A model generated the notes under the pieces. That model searched no databases. It saw only the letters and a list, made by a program, of their open reading frames with translations, and was not told the origin of the DNA. A DNA stretch of 49,933 bases from Chara braunii (lineage: Eukaryota > Streptophyta > Charophyceae > Charales > Characeae), in NCBI GenBank assembly GCA_003427395.1, contig BFEA01000827.1:313164-363096 (forward strand), written 5' to 3'. Positions 42,817-49,933 of the stretch are shown in pieces. The translations under genes were made by a program, and so were the position numbers. How positions within the stretch are numbered: the stretch's first letter is position 1; the number at the start of each line of letters is the position of its first letter.

Positions 42817-44324
42817 ATGGACGGAGAAGGGGCTTATTTAATCTCGATAGGGGGTGAAGTGAAAACACAGGAATCGAGAACGAATAATCCAGACAGAAAA
42901 ATAAGCATCGACGTGGACAACGACGCGGAGAGAATAAGGAGGGTCTTAAGAGAACTAGATACTCGTGTCAAGGAGCCGGAGGGACGGAGCTCTAGGAGCG
43001 AGGGCTGAAGGAAAGAAGCTTTGAGCAGGGCAAAAATGACGAGGTTTGTGGATCCTGGGGTAAGAGAACCTCATAGAGAGGTCGCGAGTGAGCCTTACAG
43101 GAGGGGTCCTCATTCCATGGCATATGCGCTAGGCACTTATGTGTCTCCCTTCCTAGGGGCACCAACGTTACAATCTCCCGGGCTGGCTGGGATTCAGACA
43201 ATCTTTACAGGGAAGAATGCCACGGAATTCCTTGATGATTGGGAAGTGTTAGGAATGCAAGCAGAATAGAGTGATCAAGACATGATAGTGAACTTCCTCC
43301 ACCATACAGCCCCAAAGAAAGACAGTGAAGTGAGGGACGCCCTCCCAGATAATTGGCGCTGGTTGGCGTTTAGGGAGAGAGTTGCTTGAGTCTTCGCATG
43401 TGACGAGACCTCTTACTCAATAGACGACTTAAAAAAGATGAAGAAGCAAGAAGATGAGAGTCTAGTCGCATTTGCGAGGAGATACGAGAAAGCGTCTAAT
43501 CCTCTGGTAGAAGGAGGGTTTATGGGGGAGATAGAGCGATGCGGGATATTTTTAGGGTTCTTATCCCGAGAGAAGCGTGATAAAATCATGAGGGATCTTC
43601 CGTCCAGGGTGGTGTTCGGTCAAGTCAAGCTCTTAGTCCACGACATAGAGGGACAAAGCGCTGAAGCACACCTCGTAAGGATTCTCGACAAACTAGGGAA
43701 GGAAGTAACTACGAACAATGGGGGAGGAAAATCTCAGTATGAGGATAGAAGACCCCGAATTGAGGGAAGAGATGTCGGCACAGACTCGCCTAGGAGGGGG
43801 GAGTCTATTAGAGGCGATAGCAATTGGAAGAAAGTGGGTAGAGGAGATTGGAAAAGGAACGACGGAAAATGGGGGACTTATCCAGGTGGTCCATCATTAA
43901 AGATAGTCGGTGGAAGCCGAAGGAAGAGATAAAGGTTAGGAGGTCTGAAAGACGAGAGGAGGAGATGGTGAAGCAGATTGAAGTTCTGAAGGCGGCGGTG
44001 GAGAAGTTACAAAGTAGTAACCAAAGAAAGGTAGAGACCCCGACTCGAGCCGCTCCCCGAACGGAGAATCGTGGAGACCCTAGTCCGAAGCGGACTTGGA
44101 ATAGAAAAGCCTGTATCTACTGTGGGGATGAGGACCACCAAAAGAGAGACTGTCGTGCGATGATGGAAGCCCTAACGGAAGGCATCATCGAGTTAGATGA
44201 CCGAAAGTATGTGGTGTGGACAGATGAAGGGAAACCAGTGCCCTTCTTACCTTCGATGAGGATCAATCTAGATATCAGGATGCGAAGAATGAATGAGGCA
44301 AAGGGTAAACAAGCACAAAAGTAA
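42817..44324 (+). pseudogene. Gag polyprotein of Ty3-type element, broken
   Basis: ATG at 42,817. Stops at TGA 43,006, TAG 43,267 and TGA 43,387 share one frame, which then shifts near 43,900. The capsid part has GIQTIFTGKNATEFLDDWEV and ESLVAFARRYEKAS, typical of Ty3-type Gag. After an Arg/Gly-rich linker, a CCHC knuckle (CIYCGDEDHQKRDC) sits near 44,112-44,153. Gag would form the particle and bind element RNA. The call is firm; this copy is non-functional as written. Confidence 0.85.
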
Positions 44325-44345
44325 GCAGCAGCGAAGATTTCCCGG

Positions 44346-44762
44346 GTGACATTTCAAGAGGATCTCGAGGAGCTACCAGAAAGTCCTTGGATGAGGATCT
44401 CATCTATTAAGTTTGAAGATACAGAGGATAATGACGAAGTTTACGTTTGTACTCAGGGTGTTGGCGAATCGAGTAAAGGAAAGAAAGAAGACCAAGACCA
44501 ACCAATGACGGACGAGCAAGTGGAGTCACCTAAGTCACCTCAGTCCCCTAGAAAAAAAGGGGCCAAATAGTTTCACTTGATAAGTTCACTGGATGAGGTA
44601 GATTTGAGGGAGCCGTTAAGGAGGGCTATGGATATGCCCATTCCTATTACCTTGAAAGAATTCATAGCCAGTTGTGGGCCAGCGCGAGATGAGCTAATAG
44701 GAATGATAAAGAAGGCTAAGGTGCCATTAGCGAGGCTGCGGCTTCAAGCGAGCCGAAGATAG
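44346..44762 (+). pseudogene. Gag-protease linker region
   Basis: Continues in the knuckle frame after a TAA at 44,322. An acidic segment (FEDTEDNDEVYVCTQGVG) and a TAG at 44,568 precede ISSLDEVDLREPLRRAMDMP and ITLKEFIASCGPARDELIGM, a region found before the protease in related Ty3 polyproteins (from memory). Confidence 0.55.
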
Positions 44763-44773
44763 AAACGAAGACA

Positions 44774-45346
44774 TTGGTTCTGGCGGCGGAAAAAGGAGGA
44801 GTAGAGCATATAGAAACCAATGACGGAAGAGGCGATTATTTCTATGTTCTTGGTAGCGAGAAGTTGAACGCCACCGTCAATGGGATAAGGATGGAAGCTA
44901 TAGTAGACGACGGGTCTGAGTCTACCGTCTGTGAGGACAAAGTGGCCCGAAAACAGGGTCTAGAGGTGGATAGGAGTGTAGCCATGACCATGGTATCGAC
45001 CAACAAGCTAAATCAGCCTGCGCTAGGGGTGTGTCATAAAGCCACGGTCGTAGTCGCTGGAGTCGAGGCCACCGTACCTGTATTTACAGTTGAACACTGC
45101 TCGTCGGAGCTAATCCCTGGACGAATATGGCTGACATGTGTCAATGCTATTCACGAAGGAGTCACTCTTGGACCTCATAAAGTGAAAGGGGTGAAGATTG
45201 ACGTTGAGGACTTGGAGGACAAGTACGTGGTCAATGGAATAGCTTATGAGAAGGAAGTTGACGAAGAAGAGTTTGGTGGGTGCGTGAATCTATCTTTTTT
45301 GGAGGAATTCCCCCACACGGCGGGGGAAAAAGATACACAACAGTAG
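44774..45346 (+). pseudogene. Retropepsin-like aspartic protease
   Basis: Contains NGIRMEAIVDDGSESTVCED, placing DDGSE at the active-site position (the family norm is D-S/T-G; DDGSE-type sites occur in some Ty3 lineages). A flap-like strand region and VVVAGVEATVPVFTVEHCSS follow. Frameshifts on both sides separate it from gag and RT. It would process the polyprotein. Confidence 0.7.
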
Positions 45347-46808
45347 CACAAAAAGTAAAGCCAGCCGCGGTCAGTCGTGATAGGACCGGGGAGATAGGAA
45401 CCACTGAGGAAGAGATCACTCAGATGATCAGGGAGCGAAAGGCTACTGAGGGGCAAAGAATCACCGATGACAGGATAGAGGGGATGGACATAGGTGACGG
45501 GAACATAACTAAGGAAGAGAGGGAGTTGATAATAAACATCTTAAAAGCGTGCGACAAGGCAGTGACCTTTTGTGACGCAGAGAGAGGAAGGATAGATCCC
45601 AGATATGCTAAGCCCGCAAGGATCTATACGATGCCGTACGTGCCGTGGAATGATGCAGGATGAAAGTGCGCGCAAAAGGAGAAAGAGATGATAGTGGATT
45701 TCTTGAAGGAGAAGATAAGAACGTTTGTAGCAGAACCATGTGAGAGCGCCTACGCCAACAAATGGTTTTTCATTCGAAAGTCGAATGGGAAGCTCCGATG
45801 GATACAAGACCTCCAGAAAACGAATAAGGTTACAGTTAGGGACGTCGGATCTATTCCAAATGCAGATCTTCTCTTCGAAGGAGCGGCTAGACGCTCGATT
45901 TATTCAGTCTGCGACCTTTTCTCGGGCTACGACGAGATTCCACTTGTTTATCGAGACCGGCATCTAACTGCAATGCACACGCCACTAGGGCTAATACAGA
46001 TGATGGTGGTACCAATGGGATGGACTAATGGCGTGGCAGTCTTCCAAAGAGCGATGGTGGCAGTCTTAGGAGAGCTTATACCGAATTTGGTAGAGGTCTT
46101 CCTAAATGATTTCCCAATCAAGGGACCCTATGAGAAGGAGGAGACTGAGGTAAGGCCAGGGGTAAGGAAGTTCGTCGCTACTCACGCTGAAGATATTAAG
46201 AAGGTGCTAGTGAAGTTGGAGGATGCTAATCTAACCGTAAGCGGGACTAAGAGTAGGTGGGCAGTGTCTTCTATAAAGATATTAGTCTACATCTGTGACA
46301 AGGATGGTACGAGACTGGACTCTGCAAAGTTAGAGAAGCTTATGAACTGACCTTCTCCGTTACGACATATTACCGATATACGTCAATTCCTGGGGGCAGT
46401 TGGATTCTGGAAGAACTTTATAAAAGGCTGTGCTCGAAAAGCCGAGCCGCTAAGAAGGCTCTTACGCAAAGGAGTGAAATGGAGTTGAACGAGTGAACAA
46501 GAGGATACTGTGAGAGCCCTAAAGGATGAATTTAAAGAAGGGGGGCAAGTCCTTGGTGTTCCTTATCTTGAGGACGAGGAGAAGCGACCGTTTGTAGTAT
46601 GCACGGATGCGAGACCTGTCTCCGTTGGGGGAGTCTGAGCTCAGAAAGACCAGGAGGGCCGTGAGAGACCTCTTAGATTCGAAAGTAAAACCTTGAACAC
46701 CACAGAAAGGAACTACTCACAGTTTAAGAAAGAAGTCCTAGGGGTGCTTCACTGCCTGAATGTCTTTCGTCATTACATTTACGGTCGAAGATTTGTACTG
46801 GGCGGATA
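45280..46808 (+). pseudogene. Reverse transcriptase and partial RNase H
   Basis: RT blocks: RYAKPARIYTMPYVPWND, ANKWFFIRKSNGKLRWIQDL, SIYSVCDLFSGYDEIPL (first catalytic Asp kept), LTAMHTPLGLIQMMVVPMGW and VEVFLNDFPIKGP, where the expected Y/F-x-D-D is L-N-D, so the active site is damaged. LEKLMN-TGA-PSPLRHITDIRQFLGAVGFW follows. RNase H starts FVVCTDARPVSVGGV and keeps ERNYSQFKKEVLGVLHCL, but is cut after RRFVLG. TGAs at 45,661, 46,348, 46,486 and 46,636 mostly sit at expected Trp positions. Order fits Ty3/gypsy. Confidence 0.88.
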
Positions 46809-46816
46809 ACATTACC

Positions 46817-47674
46817 GTTCGATCAACCACTGAGTATCCTCCCTACACTTTGTGGTTTGGCAGGTACTGCCCCTTACCAATATAATTTCATATCGATTCC
46901 TGACAGACGATTGATTGGGAGGAAGTCTCGACTAGAGAACAGTTGTTGGTCTCTCGAGTCAAACAAATAGCCGAAACTCTTGAGGATAGCACCCTGGATG
47001 CTACGGAAAAGCTAAAGATCCAGAGGGAAAAGGAGAAGGAGAGATGGGATAAGCATATCCGAGTTAGGCAAGAAGGGATACCCGAGGAAGGTCTAGTCTT
47101 GCTTTACGATTCTTCGTTAGAAAGGACTTGGACTGGGAAGTTAGCAAACCGATGGATGGGGCCCTATCGTGTGGTAAAGAGGCTGGAAGGTGGAGCCTAT
47201 CTGATAAAAGAACTAGATGGGGCTAGGTGGGTAGAGCCAGTATCAGGTGCTCGCTTAGAAATCTTTAAGGAACGGAAGGAGCCTATATTGCATCTGCGGA
47301 AGGGTAAAGAGAAAGAAGAAGTCAACAAGCGACTAGAAGGACGCCTGGAGAAGCGCGAGGTAGACCCTGCAAGGGAGGTCACCCTTGAGACAGGAGAGTC
47401 CTCTAAGATGTCTACAAGAAATGAGAAAGAAAAAGCCCTAGGGGTCAAGGGTAAACAATGGAAAGGCGCGAGGAAGAAGAAGTGCGAAGTCATAGAATCG
47501 GCCGGGTTGAGGAAGGAAAAGAAGCAAAAGGGCAAGGAGACTATTAAGGCCATACTAGTAGTGGACAAGACAGAGAGTCAGTGCTGGAATGAGAACAGGC
47601 AACGGAGGTCCACCAACCGATTAGGGGTCAAAAAGGGATTAGTTAAGACGAAGCAAAGAAAGAAGAAAAAGTAA
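46817..47674 (+). pseudogene. Integrase C-terminal remnant with basic tail
   Basis: The frame gives YPPYTLWFGRYCPLPI, TAA at 46,883, FHIDS, TGA at 46,901, QTIDWEE, then a helix and the GPY/F module (KLANRWMGPYRVVKRLEGGA). The catalytic core and zinc-binding N-terminus are missing: RNase H breaks off only ~10 bp earlier, so an internal deletion joined them. The tail is Lys/Arg-rich (KGKQWKGARKKKCEV), possibly nuclear targeting. No chromodomain seen. Confidence 0.8.
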
Positions 47675-47785
47675 CAAAGGGGACTTGGTGAGGAAAAAAA
47701 AGACAATCTTGGGTTGATGGGTAGAGATTAGGAGTCAACTTTTCTCCTCCCTTTTCCTGGATATACCCAGATCGCTCGCCGAGGA

Positions 47786-47806
47786 CGTCGAGAATGAGGG
47801 GGGGGC
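47786..47806 (+). promoter_or_regulatory. Polypurine tract
   Basis: GAGAATGAGGGGGGGGG-type purine run just upstream of CTGC and the 3' LTR start; expected primer site for plus-strand DNA synthesis. The single T is atypical. Confidence 0.6.
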
Positions 47807-47809
47807 TGC

Positions 47810-49933
47810 TGTCGGGCGGCTCCAACCCTACGCCGCTCTTTACTTCTCTTACAAGTGCGCGCTACAAAGTTTCTATTCGTTGGATTCTACCTGACAAGGG
47901 TTCACCGACCACAGGTAAAAAGCCACGACAGGTTGACGGAAAGAGTGGCCGGCCTACGACATTCAGTTCAAACGGGCTCAAGCGTTGAACAACGGTATTT
48001 CTGCGAAGAGGACCTAAGACATAAGCTACCGACGAATGCAAAGAGGCTACCACAACAGACGACTACCGAGGGGTTGGACGAGAGGGTACGGCCGTGGAAG
48101 GTCGAGATGATACTAGAGGCCGGCGAAACGATCGAGGGAACGGAGGCACCAGACGTTTATCGTGAGGCTACGGGCGTTTTGAGCGGTGACAATGTCCGAA
48201 GTTGACTCGAGTAACCAGATTCTCAAGGGCACCCTGCGTGAATAAGCGGTGAGATCGGGCCTACGCAGGGGCCTCGACACTAAGAGGAGAACGGTGCGGG
48301 CCTAGGGCTCGGGGATAGGCCTCCGGGCCTAGAATTTTGGGAGGGTCCGCGTGACCTTTACAAGGGGGGTTGGTACCACTTATGAGTGGGGACCACCAAA
48401 ACCAAGGCAGGTCCGCGGCAGGCTCGGCAATAGATCCGGTACCGGGGCGCTGCAAAAGGCCCGATTCCCGACAAAAAGGCCCCTTCGACAAAAACTGTTT
48501 GGGGGCCTAATCAGGCCCGGGTGCAGGATCGGTACCAGGGGGTTGCAATTGCAGCAGGCCCACGTCAACACCTTGAGACCGTGAGTGGGCTGAGGCCGGA
48601 AGCCGCAAACTTTATAAGCCCAACAGGGCTCAAGTTCAGGGCACTTCTCGCATGCGGGATCAGGTGCACGGGAAATTCTTTGGATGCACAGTCGGGCACC
48701 CGGGACTTCAGGCGCACGGACTGAGACACGCACGGACGGAGACACGCACGAGCGTACCCAGGGGCGAACTTGGGACGCACGGGACACACGCGGGAGCAAC
48801 CACGCAAGGAGCAATGCGCACGGGAGGTAAAAGGCACCTGTACACCGTGGGGTGGGGACCCGGAGTTGCGAGCACTCGCGCACGCCCACGCACGAACAGA
48901 AGGGACAGGGCGCGGCTGCGTGTACTCGCTCACGCTTGCGTACGGATAGAGAGGGAGGGGCAGTTGCGTGCAGTCACGCGCACCCGCGCACATCGACGCA
49001 CAGGAGAGATGGAGAGCTGTTGAGCAGCCGCGGGCAGCCGCGCGCAGCCACGCACACCCGCGTGCATCTGCTCACACGGAGAGGGGCAGCCGCGCGCAGT
49101 CACGCGCACCCACGCGCATCCGCTCACAGGGGGAGAGGAAGCCGCACGCGTTCACGCGCACTCGCGCACATCAGCGCACGGGAGAGAGGGAGAGCCGCGG
49201 GGCAGCCGCGGGCAGGCACGCGCACCCGCGCGCATCTGCTCACAGGGGGAGAAGAAGCCGCGCGCGTTCACGCGCACTTGCGCACATCAGCGCACGGGAG
49301 AGAGGGTGAGCCGCGGGGCAGCCACGCGCACCCGTGCACGTCAGCGCACGAGAGAGAGGGAGAGCCGCGGGGCAGCCGTGCGTGGCCACGCGCACCCGTG
49401 CACTTCCGCGTACGGAACAGGATAGGGAGCAGGACCAGCAAGCACAAGAATGCGCGCGCGTTCACTACCACGCACAGAATTGGGGCGAGAGAGAACGTGC
49501 GGACTCGCGCATAAGCACCGCGCCACGCACGTCAGACCAAGGGGGAAGAACATCGTGCACCGCTACGTGCGCTCCCGTGCACCGGCGGGGCGCGCACACG
49601 TGTGTACGACTATGCACGGTCACCTGCGCGCTAGCTGGTCCGAGCGCACAACTGCCACTTGTGGACGTGAGCAGGAGCGCGCAGCACCGTCGGGTCATCC
49701 GCGCACCTGTGGTGAGCGCGCTCGGCTGCGCCATTGTCACTAACGGCTACTAGACCGCCTGCCGACCAACGTGCACGGGGGTGCAACCAAGCATAGTAGC
49801 TCGCGCGTCCGTGGGGCCACGGACAAGCGTGCGTTAGACACGTCAGGATACCAGGCAAGGCGCCACCTTTGCGGGTGATCCTGATCACCAACCCGAACGG
49901 ATATCTTCCAGCAGGGATTCGAGTCATCGAGCT
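47810..49933 (+). repeat. 3' LTR (truncated by window end)
   Basis: Starts TGTCGGGCGG and matches the 5' LTR from 33,963, including the TATA box (48,608-48,619) and GC-rich minisatellite (48,870-49,430). The final ~85 bp match 36,211-36,295. The element continues beyond the window. Confidence 0.93.

Larger units (their letters stand above)
33963..49933 (+). mobile_element. Large Ty3-type LTR retrotransposon, incomplete at window end
   Basis: The 5' and 3' LTRs start TGTCGGGCGG at 33,963 and 47,810. Order inside: ~4.3 kb of accessory ORFs, gag, protease, RT, RNase H part, integrase C-terminus, which is Ty3/gypsy order. The body is at least 13.8 kb plus an LTR of at least 2.1 kb. LTR divergence of about 3-4% over the first ~420 bp suggests fairly recent insertion, yet the coding regions have many stops. 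The RT active site is altered and the integrase core deleted, so it is non-autonomous. Confidence 0.92.

Noticed and set aside
38445-46903. TGA read as Trp (altered genetic code)
   Set aside because: TGG is common in the same frames, TAG and TAA also occur, frameshifts are frequent, and the bestrophin and LINE are consistent with the standard code. Mutational decay explains it better.

Overview
The window looks like nuclear DNA from a large, repeat-rich eukaryotic genome. A streptophyte (charophyte-type) alga such as Chara is my best guess. The reasons are a plant-type LINE with an APE endonuclease and a zf-RVT C-terminus, long Ty3-type LTR elements, abundant GA/CT and TATC microsatellites, poly(A)-tailed retroposons, and only one convincing host gene in 50 kb. 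The organism is inferred, not proven. The sequence is a draft assembly: it carries an untrimmed Nextera mate-pair junction adapter (2199-2236), three single-N joins flanked by exact or near-exact duplications, one further lone N, and a 790-N gap.

Layout. 0-5 kb: microsatellites, a tRNA-derived SINE, three U6 snRNA-like retrosequences (one interrupted by another short repeat) and poly(A)-tailed repeat debris. 5.9-7.1 kb (minus strand): an intact, intronless 408-aa bestrophin-family anion channel, the only clear cellular gene. 7.1-10.5 kb: CT tracts, tandem duplications and a weak repeat-containing ORF. 10.9-19.2 kb: one decayed LINE with ORF1, ORF2 and a poly(A) tail. A 1.44-kb foldback element sits in its ORF1 with a 5-bp target duplication (GTTAC), and taking it out restores the ORF1 frame. 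19.2-27.8 kb: dispersed and tandem repeats. 27.8-29.85 kb: a gag-protease remnant of one LTR retroelement. 30.77-31.0 kb: a tRNA-like unit joined to a nearly full-length U6-like sequence. 33.2-33.96 kb: a run of predicted hairpins, including six tandem units with a near-constant TAAGNT loop and changing but still complementary stems.

33,963 to the window end: a large Ty3-type LTR retrotransposon. The 5' LTR starts with TG at 33,963 and the 3' LTR at 47,810; they differ by about 3-4% where I compared them. Gag, protease, RT/RNase H and an integrase tail are present but broken: RNase H and integrase are internally deleted, and the RT catalytic motif is altered. Between the 5' LTR and gag is about 4.3 kb of accessory coding sequence. 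It holds a large acidic protein (P0), then three copies of a two-ORF module (A1-B1, A2-B2, A3-B3), a coiled-coil ORF (C) and a fourth B-type ORF (B4). Neighbouring ORFs are separated by 2-29 nt or overlap by 8-61 nt, an operon-like arrangement that is very unusual in a eukaryotic element.

The most interesting candidates are the tandem A/B accessory module with coupled ORFs, the tandem hairpin array that the retroelement landed in, and the tRNA-U6 fusion. Most premature stops in the LTR element are TGA or TAG, and several lie where the family has tryptophan, which suggests G-to-A decay on the coding strand.
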